Below are positions 22,129 through 31,801 of a DNA stretch of 35,881 nucleotides, one piece after another. The first letter of the stretch is position 1, and each line of letters begins with the position of its first letter. The position numbers and the translations under genes were made by a program. The notes below the pieces were generated by a model that saw only the letters and a program-made list of their open reading frames with translations, had not been told where the DNA came from and ran no database searches. The DNA comes from Bacteroidota bacterium (GTDB lineage Bacteria; Bacteroidota; Rhodothermia; Rhodothermales; UBA10348), in the NCBI GenBank assembly GCA_029262855.1, contig JAJCYP010000087.1, positions 1 through 35,881 on the forward strand, in the 5' to 3' direction.

Positions 22129-23580
22129 GTGGTAGCGGACTCGCTCCATATCCTCTTCGTTGCCCTGGATTCCTCTGATGCTGACGATCTCACAGCCAGA
22201 ATGAGGATGGCCACGAGGCCGAGCCTGAGTGTGTCCCGCGCTCACGGCGTCTCGGAGGCTACCAGCCGGGCCGGTGAGAATGCGTACGATCTGCTCCTGC
22301 TGGACATCTCGCTTGCCACTGGCATCGAGGACGGCTTTCTGAGTCTCTCCCCGTCGTTGCTGGCGCTCCCCATCGTGATCGCCCTGGACCCGATTCTGGA
22401 CCGGGAGTTGGCCAGGAGTCTCCCGGAAGGGGTGATGGACTACATCGACCGGCGTGCCGCCGACGCCCATGCCCTGGAGCGGATGTTTTTCTATGCCAGC
22501 CGGCGGTATGCGGGTCTTCGGTCCCTGCAGGACGCGGAAGGGCAGCTCCGGTCCATTGTCGAGGGAATATCGGACGGCATTACCATAGTGGACCAGGAGC
22601 AGCTTGTGGTGTTCGCCAATCCCGCTGCCGAATCGATCCTGCACCGCCCCCTCTCCGAAATGCTGGGCGCTCCGCTGGGATTCCGCCTTCCGGATCCTAC
22701 GGGTCAGGTCGAGATCCTGTCGCATCGCCACGAGCCGCTTCAACTGGAGATACGCGTCGAACCCATCACCTGGGAAGGCCGGGAGGCAACGCTCGTCGTG
22801 TTCCGCGATGTGACGGCCCAGATGGCCCTCGAAGACAATCTGCGGCGATCCAAGGAGGAGGCCCTCCGCGTTGCCAAGCTCAAGACCGCGTTTCTGGCGA
22901 ACATGAGCCACGAGCTGCGCATGCCGCTGGCCAGCATCATTGGTTATGCTCAGTTGATCCAGGAAGGCCTGGGCGACCACGAGTTTCAGGAATTCGCCGA
23001 CAGCATTATATCGGGGGGCAATCGGCTTCTCGAAACCATCAACTCGGTCCTCGACCTGACCCGACTCGATGCCGATGCGATTGAGGCGCAGTCCAGGCTG
23101 GTTGAGGCCTCCGCCGTGACCCGGGAAGCCGTGGGCATGCTGCAGGCTCTCGCTACCCGCAAGGGCCTGGATGTGATCATCGAGCCCGCCAAGGCGGACG
23201 ATACAGTACTTGCCGATCCGACGATCCTCCGCCGGATTCTGAATAATCTGGTCGGCAACGCCATCAAGTTTACGAGCACTGGCTCGGTTCGCATCGAGAT
23301 TGAGGCCGACAGTCAGATTGTCAGACTGCACGTCATCGACACCGGGATGGGCATCGACGAGGAGTTCATGCCACAACTCTTCGAGGAGTTCACCCAGGAA
23401 TCGAGCGGGTTTGACCGCTCGCACGAAGGCTCCGGACTGGGCCTCGCCATCACCAAGAGACTGTGTCGTCTGATCGGTGGGCGCATCGACGTGGAGAGCG
23501 AGAAGGGAGTCGGCTCAACCTTCACGGTCACCCTGCCCCACGCCGAGCCACCGGACTACGAAGACATCGAGACCTCATGA
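22129..23580 (+). CDS. Sensor histidine kinase with N-terminal receiver-like domain and PAS
   Basis: Translation probably starts at the GTG immediately after the preceding stop, giving 483 residues. Residues 5-120 resemble a response-regulator receiver, with Asp59 in DLLLLDIS as the likely phosphate acceptor. A PAS domain (about 138-235) follows. The HisKA dimerisation domain has the phospho-His261 in ANMSHELRMPLASI. The HATPase domain has ILNNLVGNAIKF, DTGMGIDEEF and GSGLGLAITKRLC. No transmembrane helix is seen, so it is cytoplasmic. The position after HELR is Met where Thr or Asn is usual. No separate response regulator lies next to it. Confidence 0.93.
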   Translation: MVADSLHILFVALDSSDADDLTARMRMATRPSLSVSRAHGVSEATSRAGENAYDLLLLDISLATGIEDGFLSLSPSLLALPIVIALDPILDRELARSLPEGVMDYIDRRAADAHALERMFFYASRRYAGLRSLQDAEGQLRSIVEGISDGITIVDQEQLVVFANPAAESILHRPLSEMLGAPLGFRLPDPTGQVEILSHRHEPLQLEIRVEPITWEGREATLVVFRDVTAQMALEDNLRRSKEEALRVAKLKTAFLANMSHELRMPLASIIGYAQLIQEGLGDHEFQEFADSIISGGNRLLETINSVLDLTRLDADAIEAQSRLVEASAVTREAVGMLQALATRKGLDVIIEPAKADDTVLADPTILRRILNNLVGNAIKFTSTGSVRIEIEADSQIVRLHVIDTGMGIDEEFMPQLFEEFTQESSGFDRSHEGSGLGLAITKRLCRLIGGRIDVESEKGVGSTFTVTLPHAEPPDYEDIETS

Positions 23581-24749
23581 TTACCGAACCCACGACACTG
23601 TTTGCATTTCTCTCCGGAGTTCTTGGCCTGATCTTCTGGTTGAGCAAACAGCCGGCGCTGAGCAAGCTCTTTCGCATCCTCCCGGCCGTGATCTGGGCGT
23701 ACTTCGTCCCGATGCTGCTGACCACGGCCGGCATCACCCCGGACGCGAATGCGCTGTACAGCTGGATGTCGCGCTATCTGTTGCCGGCGGCGCTGTTCCT
23801 ATTGATGGTCACCGTTGACGTGAAGGCCATCCTCAGACTCGGGCCGAAGGCGTTGCTGATGATGGTCACCGGGACGGTCGGGATTGTCATTGGTGGGCCG
23901 ATCGCGCTGGCCATCCTGGGCGGCGTCCTGCCCGAGGGGACCTGGCAGGGATTTGCCACGCTGTCCGGAAGTTGGATCGGCGGGACGGCCAACATGGTGT
24001 TCATGCAGAACTACATCGGAGCCCCGGATTCGATCCTCGGACCGGTCATTGTCGTGGATACAGTGGTCGGCTACGGCTGGATGGGCGTCCTGATCTTCCT
24101 CAGCACCGTCCAGGGCAAGTTCGACACGTGGGTCAAGGCGGACATGACCCTCATTGAGGACGTGAATAAGCGCCTCGAGGAAATCGACACCGAGCGCCGG
24201 CCAGCCATGACGAGCGACCTCGCCGGCATGGTGGGCATGACCTTCGTTGCCGTGGCCGTCAGCATCTGGGTCGCAAACAATGTGATGCCGGAGAGTACGT
24301 ACATCGGGACCTCCACCTGGGCCATCCTGATCGTGGTCACATTGGGGCTGGCGATATCCTTCACGCGGGTTCGCGAAATCGAAAAGCCCGGCGCTTCGCA
24401 GGTCGGGTTTCTGTTTCTGTACCTCCTCCTGACATCCATCGGGGCGCGTGCCAACCTGTTGGCCGTCCTGGACGCGCCGCTCTACCTGCTGGCCGGCTTC
24501 ATTTGGATCGCCGTCCACGTCGGCCTCCTGGTCCTGATGGCCCGGATCATTCGGGCACCTCTCTTCTTCGTGGCCACCGGTTCGATGGCCAACATTGGGG
24601 GCGCGGCGAGTGCCCCCATCGTCGCCTCCGTGTATCTGCCGGCCATGGCCCCCGTCGGACTCCTCATGGCGACCGCGGGGTACATCCTGGGGATCTACGC
24701 GGCCCCATTGGCCGGCGAGCTGCTACGGTGGGTTGACGGGATGCTCTAG
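23577..24749 (+). CDS. DUF819 family multi-pass membrane protein
   Basis: The start at 23577 overlaps the kinase stop in ATGA, giving 390 residues. The protein is strongly hydrophobic with about ten to twelve membrane spans. It has the DUF819 (YjcL-like) signatures GSWIGGTANMVFMQN and ANIGGAASAPIVASVY. These glycine-rich segments recall transporter re-entrant loops, and the fold is thought to be related to secondary transporters, but no substrate is known. A longer frame upstream lies inside the kinase gene and is not used. It is the third gene of the peptidase-kinase operon, and its stop overlaps the convergent pepF stop. Confidence 0.92.
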   Translation: MITEPTTLFAFLSGVLGLIFWLSKQPALSKLFRILPAVIWAYFVPMLLTTAGITPDANALYSWMSRYLLPAALFLLMVTVDVKAILRLGPKALLMMVTGTVGIVIGGPIALAILGGVLPEGTWQGFATLSGSWIGGTANMVFMQNYIGAPDSILGPVIVVDTVVGYGWMGVLIFLSTVQGKFDTWVKADMTLIEDVNKRLEEIDTERRPAMTSDLAGMVGMTFVAVAVSIWVANNVMPESTYIGTSTWAILIVVTLGLAISFTRVREIEKPGASQVGFLFLYLLLTSIGARANLLAVLDAPLYLLAGFIWIAVHVGLLVLMARIIRAPLFFVATGSMANIGGAASAPIVASVYLPAMAPVGLLMATAGYILGIYAAPLAGELLRWVDGML

Positions 24750-26533
24750 GCAGCCAGCGCTTCGGCCTCGGCCACCATTTTGTCAATAGCATCCAGCCCT
24801 CTGTTCCAGAACGAGAGGTCCGTCAGGTCAATCCCCAACCGCGAGACCAACACATGGGGCCAGTCGGAGCCGCCTGAGGCCAGGAGCTCCAGGTACTTCT
24901 CCGGGAAGGCCGAGCCTTCCTCCAGGTAGCGGGCGTACAGCGCCAAGACAAGAAGTTCGCCGAACGCATACGCATAGACGTAGCCCGGCGTATGCAGGAA
25001 GTGCGGGATGTAGGACCACCAGTAGCGGTAGTGCTCGCCCAGGGTAACGGCGCCGTCGAACATGGACATCTGCGTCTCGATCCAGGCTTCCGACAGGGCG
25101 TCCACCGAGAGCTCGCCCTTCGATCGGCGGTCGCTGTGGATCCGATCCTCGAAGCGATTCATTGCCACCTGCCGGAATACGGTGGCAACCGTGTCGTCAA
25201 TCTTGGAGACCAGCATCGCGAGGCGATTCTTGGGGTCTGTCTCTGCCGCCATGAGGCGCTGAAAGACCAGCATTTCACCGAACACAGAGGCCGTTTCCGC
25301 CGTGGTCAGGGGCGTATCCGCGTGGAAGACGCCCTGGCTCCGGGACAGGTACTGATGCACCCCGTGACCCAACTCGTGGGCGAGCGTCTGCACGTCCCGG
25401 ATCTTACCGGTGTAGTTCACCAGCACGTACGGATGTGCACTCGGAACGGCGCCGTGGCTGAATGCACCGCTGCGCTTGTTTGGAGCCAATCGGGCGTCAA
25501 TCCATCGTTTGTCGAAGAACTCTCCCGCGATGGCCCCCATTTTCGGGTGGAAGTCGCCGTACGCATCCAGGACGATAGACCGTGCCTGTTCCCAACTGTA
25601 GCGTGTGTCGGCCTCGCCGACCGGCGCGTACCGGTCGTAGTCCATCATCTGGTCCACACCCAGCAGGCGACCCTTCAGCCGGTAGAAGCGACCGACGATG
25701 TCAAAACGGGAGGTCACAGACGAGACGAGGCTGTCGACCACGTTGTCCTGAACCTCGTTTGAGATGTTTCGACTGCTGAGCCAGTGCGGGTAGCCACGGA
25801 GACGATCGTCCGACGCCTTGTCCGCAAGAATGGTGTTGAAGATGAACGCGAGGGGCCGAATGTTCTCCTTCAGCCCGCTCGTGAATGACTCGGCTACTTC
25901 TTTCCTTCGGTCCCGATTGGTGACATACAGCTGCGCCATCACCTCCTGCTGGGTGACGCGCTTGCCGTCCAGATCGAACCGAATGGCTCCGGTGGTCTCG
26001 TCAAAAAACCGGTTCCAGGCGCTCCGGCCCGTTACCGATTTTTCGACCAGGACCTTCTCCTCCGGCTCGGAAAGCTGATATGGCTTCGTCAGGCGAAGCA
26101 CCTCCAGATAGTGCCGATAGTCGTCCAGGCGTCCGTCCTTCAGGATCGACTCGGCCGCATCGTCCTCCACCTGCGACCACTCGAGATCGAAGAACAGGAT
26201 GGACTGGGCGATGGCCGTGTAGGCCTCCCGGACCGTCTGCAGCTGGGCTCCCAACTCCTCGTTGGCCGTGTCGGTCGACCAGGCCAGATAGGCGTAGGTA
26301 TAGGCCCGGCCCACAATGTCCTGGATCTCCCCCAACTCGCCCATTGCCCTGGACATCGCCTGCGCGTCCAACCCGCCCACATTGCCCCGATACAGGGTCG
26401 AGAACGCCGTACCACGGTCTCCTGCGTGAGCGATTGCCGCCTTCAAGGCCGCCGGGTCAGGGTAGAGGTCGGTCAGATCCCAGGTTACCTCTTCCGCTCC
26501 GGTGGCATCGGTCAGGCTCGTGTCTGTGGTCAT
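24746..26533 (-). CDS. pepF: Oligoendopeptidase F (M3 family)
   Basis: The 595-residue protein starts at MTTDTSLTDATGAEEVTWDL (ATG at 26533); WDLTDLYPD is the usual start of the family. The zinc motif is LAHELGHGVHQYLS, with a downstream Glu in TAETASVFGEM. It cleaves short peptides in the cytoplasm. The frame can be read upstream to 26626, but those residues are not family-like. Its stop and the DUF819 stop share the four bases CTAG at 24746-24749, so transcripts of the two genes converge with no gap. Confidence 0.95.
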   Translation of the reverse strand: MTTDTSLTDATGAEEVTWDLTDLYPDPAALKAAIAHAGDRGTAFSTLYRGNVGGLDAQAMSRAMGELGEIQDIVGRAYTYAYLAWSTDTANEELGAQLQTVREAYTAIAQSILFFDLEWSQVEDDAAESILKDGRLDDYRHYLEVLRLTKPYQLSEPEEKVLVEKSVTGRSAWNRFFDETTGAIRFDLDGKRVTQQEVMAQLYVTNRDRRKEVAESFTSGLKENIRPLAFIFNTILADKASDDRLRGYPHWLSSRNISNEVQDNVVDSLVSSVTSRFDIVGRFYRLKGRLLGVDQMMDYDRYAPVGEADTRYSWEQARSIVLDAYGDFHPKMGAIAGEFFDKRWIDARLAPNKRSGAFSHGAVPSAHPYVLVNYTGKIRDVQTLAHELGHGVHQYLSRSQGVFHADTPLTTAETASVFGEMLVFQRLMAAETDPKNRLAMLVSKIDDTVATVFRQVAMNRFEDRIHSDRRSKGELSVDALSEAWIETQMSMFDGAVTLGEHYRYWWSYIPHFLHTPGYVYAYAFGELLVLALYARYLEEGSAFPEKYLELLASGGSDWPHVLVSRLGIDLTDLSFWNRGLDAIDKMVAEAEALAA

Positions 26534-26657
26534 TGTCTGGGCATTGGTTCTGAGTAACGGTTCAGGCGCGAATGCAACCACCAATTGGTAGCGGGGTTCA
26601 TCCCGTTTCGGCCTTTTGACGTTCAATCGGTCTTCCTACTGCCTAAGCCAGTCACTG

Positions 26658-27557
26658 ATGTTCGGTTTTCTGAAGAACAAGAGTCCACACGCACCGGCGG
26701 TCTTCAGGCCGCTCGGTACCTCTGAGGAGCTGGAAGCGGCACTCCTTGCTTCGGAAGAGAAACCCGTCCTGCTGTTTAAACACAGCGCTACCTGTGGGGT
26801 GTCGTTCTTCGCCCGGCGCGAAGTCCTGCAACTCACAGAGGAGGACGATCCGCCCGTCTTTGAGGTGGTAGTGCAACAGGCTCGCCACATATCCAACGCG
26901 ATTTCAGAGATGTTCAACATTCGCCATGCCAGCCCACAGGCCATCCTGGTAAAGGGACGGGAAGCCGTCTGGAATGGGTCGCACGGATCGATTACCGACG
27001 CGGCTCTCAGGGCTGCAGCCAAGAGCATCCTGCCGGTCCTTCTGATGGCTCTCGTGAGTGCGTGTGCACCGTCAGCCGACCGGCCGGCGGCACAGGCCGA
27101 ATCCCCGCCGTCCGATCCTGCCGTGGTGGTCGCGGAGGATCTTCCCGCCGCACCCGACTTCACCTTGCCGGCTCTCTCGGGAGACACCTACAGCCTGGCA
27201 GACCAGCGCGGCAAGGTGGTCATCGTCAACTTCTGGGCTACCTGGTGTGGCCCCTGTGTCCGCGAAACCCCGGGCTTCGTCGACCTCCAGAATGAACTCG
27301 GCGGCGACTCCTTCGAGATCGTGGGAGTCTCGCTCGATCAGGAGGGGTTTGAGGTCATTCGGCCCTTTGCCGAGCGCTATGAGGTGAGCTATCCGATGCT
27401 GCTCGACGACGGTGCGCTGGCCGACGAGTTTGGCGGCGTGTACGCGATGCCCTCGTCTTTCATTATCGACAAGGAAGGCCGGGTGGCCCACCGGGTGATC
27501 GGCGAGTTTCCGTTTGACGATCTCCGGCCCGAGCTCGAGCGACTGATCGCGGAGTAG
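26658..27557 (+). CDS. Fusion of YtxJ-like domain and TlpA/ResA-like thioredoxin lipoprotein
   Basis: The 299-residue frame begins MFGFLKNKSPHAP. Residues 15-120 match YtxJ (bacillithiol-associated, DUF2847), with LLFKHSATCGVSFFARRE, AILVKGREAVWNGSHGSIT and a single active-site-like Cys. Residues 127-142 (SILPVLLMALVSAC) are a lipoprotein signal with lipobox LVSAC. The rest is a TlpA/ResA thioredoxin with VNFWATWCGPCVRETPG. In the usual arrangement these would be two proteins, one cytoplasmic and one anchored outside. Here there is no stop codon or obvious second start between them. The result is a type II-like topology, or a genuine fusion in which signal peptidase II would free the YtxJ part. 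A lost stop or a sequencing error is possible. Confidence 0.82.
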   Translation: MFGFLKNKSPHAPAVFRPLGTSEELEAALLASEEKPVLLFKHSATCGVSFFARREVLQLTEEDDPPVFEVVVQQARHISNAISEMFNIRHASPQAILVKGREAVWNGSHGSITDAALRAAAKSILPVLLMALVSACAPSADRPAAQAESPPSDPAVVVAEDLPAAPDFTLPALSGDTYSLADQRGKVVIVNFWATWCGPCVRETPGFVDLQNELGGDSFEIVGVSLDQEGFEVIRPFAERYEVSYPMLLDDGALADEFGGVYAMPSSFIIDKEGRVAHRVIGEFPFDDLRPELERLIAE

Positions 27558-27608
27558 TCGGGTCTCGGCAGGCGCAGGTCTCGGCGGGCGCGGCCCTCGC
27601 GCGTGGAG

Positions 27609-28889
27609 TCAGGCCGTCGGCACGAATCGACCAACCGTCATCTTGTCGCGCACGAGATAGCGGCGGGCTGCCGCCTGGACATTCTCGCTGCCGAGTTTCG
27701 ACAGGCGCTCCAGGTGGTCCACGTAGAGCGTCCAATCGCCCGCCGCGATAGCCTCATTCAGCTGCGCTGCCACTGAATACGGACCGTCTCTGAGGTAGGC
27801 TTCCTGCGCGCGAAGTGCACTCAGCGTACGAGCGATCTCCGACTGCTCGACGCCACCGTCCACCACCTCGGCAATCGCCTTCCGCACCGCCTCCTCGACC
27901 ACCGCGTGTGTCGATTCGGGGGCCAGCATGCCGAGCACATAGAAAAGCCCCGGATCGCGGAATCGGGAGACTCCGGCCGACACGCTGGTAGCAATGCCAT
28001 TGTCCACCAAGGCCCTGTACAGCCTGCTGCTCTTCCCCCTTGTCAGGATGGAGGCGAGCAGGGCCAGCGCGTCCGTGTCCCCGTCCAGTGCTGCCGGACT
28101 CTTGAAGGCCAGCATGGTCGCGCCCAGTTCACCGCGCATCCGGACCTCAAGCCGCCGCTCTCCTGACTGCTCAGGTTCTCGGGTCGCCCGCTGAGGCATG
28201 GCAGCCGGCGCATTGCCCAGCCCGCCGAAATGGGCCTCGACGCGCTCGAGGGCGCTCGCGACGGTCGTGTCGCCGATTACGGATACCGTGGCATTCTCGG
28301 GCCAGTAGTAGCGGTTGTAGAACTCCCGAAGGCCATCCGGCGACATGGTCTCCACGTCGTGTCGCCAGCCAATCGTCGGATGGTGATATGGATGGGCCAG
28401 GTAGGCCATGCTCCAGACTGACTGGTACAGTTTCCGGATGGGCTCATTTTCGCCGCGATCCAACTCGTTCAGGATAACGGTCCGTTCGCTCTCGATATCC
28501 TCGTCCCGAAGCAGCGCGCCGCGCATGCGGTCTGACTCGACCTGCATCGCCAGGTCCAGTTGATCGGACGGCAGGACCTCGTAATAGTTGGTCCGATCGT
28601 TCCAGGTGGTGGCGTTCACCTGCGCGCCAACCCGCTGAAGGGTCTGGAAAATGGACGATCCGGTGTCCTTGTTGAAGCGGCTGCTCCCCTTGAACATCAG
28701 GTGCTCAAGGAAGTGGGTCGCCCCGGTCAATCCCGCGGACTCGTTTCGCGATCCCACACGGTACGTTACCATGAACGCGGCCACGGGGGCACTGTCGTCA
28801 GGCAGTACGAGCACCTCCAGTCCGTTTCCGCGGTGCTTCCAGGCCGTGATTCCGGATCGCTCTCCGGTCTTTTCGAATGTTTCGTGCAT
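27609..28889 (-). CDS. M16 family zinc peptidase
   Basis: The ATG at 28889 lies four bases after the polA stop, giving 426 residues. The inverted zinc motif HxxEH is in GATHFLEHLMFKG, with the distal Glu in SERTVILNELDRGENEP. The C-terminal half is the second, non-catalytic M16 lobe. The size fits the single-chain processing-peptidase type (PqqL/YmxG-like). No signal peptide is seen. It is probably cotranscribed with polA. Confidence 0.93.
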   Translation of the reverse strand: MHETFEKTGERSGITAWKHRGNGLEVLVLPDDSAPVAAFMVTYRVGSRNESAGLTGATHFLEHLMFKGSSRFNKDTGSSIFQTLQRVGAQVNATTWNDRTNYYEVLPSDQLDLAMQVESDRMRGALLRDEDIESERTVILNELDRGENEPIRKLYQSVWSMAYLAHPYHHPTIGWRHDVETMSPDGLREFYNRYYWPENATVSVIGDTTVASALERVEAHFGGLGNAPAAMPQRATREPEQSGERRLEVRMRGELGATMLAFKSPAALDGDTDALALLASILTRGKSSRLYRALVDNGIATSVSAGVSRFRDPGLFYVLGMLAPESTHAVVEEAVRKAIAEVVDGGVEQSEIARTLSALRAQEAYLRDGPYSVAAQLNEAIAAGDWTLYVDHLERLSKLGSENVQAAARRYLVRDKMTVGRFVPTA

Positions 28890-28893
28890 CAGG

Positions 28894-31707
28894 TCAATGG
28901 GCGTCCAGCCAGTTGTCTCCCGTATCCATCCCCACTTCCACCGGCACATCCAGCTTCAGGGCTCCTTCCATCTCTTTCTTGACGAGGGTCTTCACCGCAT
29001 CGATCTCCTCCGGAGGCACCTCCAGAACGAGTTCGTCGTGCACCTGAAGCAGCATGCGTGCCTGGAGGCCGGCCTTCGCCAGTTCGCGGTCAACGCCGAT
29101 CATGGCAATCTTGATCATGTCGGCCTGTGATCCCTGGATGGGCATGTTGACCGCCACTCTTTCGGCCGCCGCACGAACCACCCGGTTGCGCGCGTGGAGA
29201 TTCGGCACGTAGCGCCGGCGCCCCAGAATGGTCTCGGAATAGCCACTTTCCCGGGCCCGCTCAATCTGCGCCGTAAGGAACCGGGATACGCCCGGAAAGG
29301 AGGTGAAGTAACCATCGATCAGCTCCTGGGCCTCGGTTCGAGAACACCGTAGCCTCTGGGCCAGACCGAACGCCGACACGCCGTACGGAATGCCGTAGTT
29401 CACTTCCTTGGCCTTTCGGCGCTGATCCTTGTCGATGTCCTCGACGGGGCACCCGAACACCTTCGCCGCCGTGGTGGTGTGGATGTCCAATCCGTCACGA
29501 AAGGCCTGTTGAAGCGCCTCATCCCCCGAGAGCGATGCCAGAATGCGAAGCTCGATCTGGGCATAGTCCGCGCTCAACAGCTGCCAGCCTTCCTGCGGGA
29601 CGAAGGCCTTGCGAATCTCGCGTCCTCGCTCGGTACGCACCGGAATGTTCTGCAGGTTGGGGTCGGCACTCGACAGGCGACCCGTGGCGGCCACCGTCTG
29701 ATTGAAGCTGGTGTGGATGCGCCCCGTCTCCGGATGAACCAGGCCGGCGAGCGTGTCCACGTAGGTGCTCTTCAGCTTGGAGAGTTCACGCCAATCGAGA
29801 ATCAAACCCGGCAGTGGATGCTCCAGCGCCAACGTCTGGAGTACGTTCTCGCGCGTGGACGCTTTCCCCTTGCCCGTCTTTCCGACCACGGGGAGCCCGA
29901 GTCGCTCAAACAGGATTTCCCCGAGTTGCTGGGTGGAGCCGATGTTGAATTCTCCCCCAGCGGCCTCATAGATGGCTATCTCGAGACCGGCGATGTCCTC
30001 GTTGAGTCCTTTGGAGATGCCCTCCAGGATCGACGTGTCGAGGCGAATTCCATTCCGCTCCATCTTGGCAAGAACCCTGAGGAGCGGGAATTCGATATCG
30101 CCGGAGATCCCCTCCAGGCCGTCCTTTTTGAGTGAGGCCCGCAGCAGCACTGCCGCTCTCAAGGCGAAGTCCGCGTCCTCGCAGGCATACGGCCCTACCT
30201 TGTCCACCGGGACATCCCGCATGCTGATCTGGCTCTTGCCCGTCCCGATCAGCGTGGAAATAGGTATCATTCGATAGTCGAAGTACCGAAGGGTAACTGC
30301 GTCCAGCCCATGTGGTTCTTCCGGGGCTACGAGGTAATGTGCGACCATCGTGTCGAAGAGAACGCCACCGAGAGTCACGCCGTGCCGGGACAACACGATC
30401 GAGTCGTACTTCAGATTGTGGCCCACCTTGGGGATCGCTCCTTCCAGTACAGGCCGGAGGAGATCCAGCACATCCTCGATGGGGGTGTCGTCCGGCAGGG
30501 GCGTCGGAACGTAGGCCGCCTCTCCCTCACCCCAGGAGACGGAGACTCCGACCAGCGAGGCGAGCATGGGATCGCGCGAGGTGGTCTCGGTGTCCACCGC
30601 CAGCTCTCCGGCACTCTCCAAAACGGAGATCAAATCCTGAAGGGCTGGCACCGTGCGAATCAGTTGGTACCGGACGGCCTCCTCATCGAACGAGGTCTCC
30701 TCGACATCCGCTTCTGAGGGCGCCGAAGGCGTCGAGAACAGATCGCTCTGCTCGCCGGGACCGGCGGCCTTCACGGTGTGTCCGGCAACCGTCTTGATGG
30801 TCCGCTGCGTCAGCGTCGAGAACTCGAGATCCGCGAACAGCTGCTTGATGCGCTGCACATCCGCGTCCTTGCGCTTGAAGTCCTTCCAATCCACAGTGAC
30901 CGGAACGTCGGTCAGGATGGTTACCAGCTTCTTGGAGAGAAGGGCATCGTCCCTGTGCTGCTGCAGGCCTTCCCGGGCGCGCTTGCCCTTGACCTCGTCC
31001 GCGTGGTCCAGGAGAGCCTCAACGCTGCCATACTCCTGAACCAGCTTCATTGCGGTCTTCTCCCCGATGCCGGGCACCCCAGGAACATTGTCGCTGGCGT
31101 CGCCCATCAGGGCCAGGACCTCAATGAACTGGATGGGCGCAAGGTCGAACTTGGCCCGGAACGTGTCTTCCGTGATGGGATCGAACGAATCCCCCCGGTA
31201 GGCGGGCCTGAACATCGAGATCCGGTCACTCAAGAGCTGCTGGAAATCCTTGTCCGCCGAGACGATGACTACCTTTTCGCCATCGGCCTCTGCCTTTCGG
31301 GCCAGGGTGCCGATCACATCGTCGGCCTCGACACCCTCCTCCTCGACCACTGGAATGTCCATCGCGCGCAGCACGGCCTTGATGTCAGGCAGGTTGCCAA
31401 CCAGTTCTTCGGGAATCGGATCTCGGTGCGCCTTGTAGTCCGCGTAGAGCTCATCCCGGAAGGTGCCCCCCTCTCCGACAAGGTCAAATACCACGGCCAC
31501 GTGCTCCAGGCCGTGGTCCTCGATCAGTTTCAGCAGCGTGTTGATGAAACCGTACGTAGCCGACGTATTGCGGCCCTTGGAGTTGATGAGCGGCCGATTG
31601 ATGAACGCGAAATGGGCGCGATAAATCAGCGCCAGCGCATCAAGTAGATAGAGCGTGCGGTGGGAAGCCAAGTAAGCGGGGCGTGGGTGGACAGTACCGG
31701 CGCTCAA
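28894..31707 (-). CDS. polA: DNA polymerase I
   Basis: The protein of about 937 residues has all three domains. The first is the 5'-3' nuclease (YLLDALALIYRAHFAF, SADKDFQQLLSD, GDASDNVPGVPGIGEKTA). The 3'-5' exonuclease has intact acidic residues (LAVDTETTSRDPM, GHNLKYDSIVLSRHG). The polymerase has motif A DYAQIELRILA, motif B RRKAKEVNYGIPYG and motif C QVHDELVLE. Motif B has Tyr in NYG, where E. coli has Phe. No ATG precedes the conserved start. The TTG at 31707 or the TTG at 31671, just before the ASHRTLYLLD segment, is the probable start, and neither has a clear ribosome site. It serves in repair and Okazaki fragment processing. Confidence 0.96.
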   Translation of the reverse strand: MSAGTVHPRPAYLASHRTLYLLDALALIYRAHFAFINRPLINSKGRNTSATYGFINTLLKLIEDHGLEHVAVVFDLVGEGGTFRDELYADYKAHRDPIPEELVGNLPDIKAVLRAMDIPVVEEEGVEADDVIGTLARKAEADGEKVVIVSADKDFQQLLSDRISMFRPAYRGDSFDPITEDTFRAKFDLAPIQFIEVLALMGDASDNVPGVPGIGEKTAMKLVQEYGSVEALLDHADEVKGKRAREGLQQHRDDALLSKKLVTILTDVPVTVDWKDFKRKDADVQRIKQLFADLEFSTLTQRTIKTVAGHTVKAAGPGEQSDLFSTPSAPSEADVEETSFDEEAVRYQLIRTVPALQDLISVLESAGELAVDTETTSRDPMLASLVGVSVSWGEGEAAYVPTPLPDDTPIEDVLDLLRPVLEGAIPKVGHNLKYDSIVLSRHGVTLGGVLFDTMVAHYLVAPEEPHGLDAVTLRYFDYRMIPISTLIGTGKSQISMRDVPVDKVGPYACEDADFALRAAVLLRASLKKDGLEGISGDIEFPLLRVLAKMERNGIRLDTSILEGISKGLNEDIAGLEIAIYEAAGGEFNIGSTQQLGEILFERLGLPVVGKTGKGKASTRENVLQTLALEHPLPGLILDWRELSKLKSTYVDTLAGLVHPETGRIHTSFNQTVAATGRLSSADPNLQNIPVRTERGREIRKAFVPQEGWQLLSADYAQIELRILASLSGDEALQQAFRDGLDIHTTTAAKVFGCPVEDIDKDQRRKAKEVNYGIPYGVSAFGLAQRLRCSRTEAQELIDGYFTSFPGVSRFLTAQIERARESGYSETILGRRRYVPNLHARNRVVRAAAERVAVNMPIQGSQADMIKIAMIGVDRELAKAGLQARMLLQVHDELVLEVPPEEIDAVKTLVKKEMEGALKLDVPVEVGMDTGDNWLDAH

Positions 31708-31801
31708 GGTAGGGAGCGGGGCGTGTCAGGTCTGCGTCACACCGCCGGCAGACACGGTCTTTTTTGCGGAACTCCAAATAGCGCGAACCCTACAATGCGG
31801 C

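Noticed and set aside
21721-23424. Long minus-strand frame of 567 residues
   Set aside because: It is antisense to the M24 peptidase and histidine kinase, both of which have complete family motifs. It shows no recognisable domain.
23463-23576. Upstream extension of the DUF819 protein
   Set aside because: It lies inside the kinase ATPase domain. The ATGA overlap start at 23577 begins the conserved membrane part.
27558-27608. Terminator between the convergent YtxJ-TlpA and M16 genes
   Set aside because: The gap has GGTCTCGGC repeats but no stem with a T tract on either strand.
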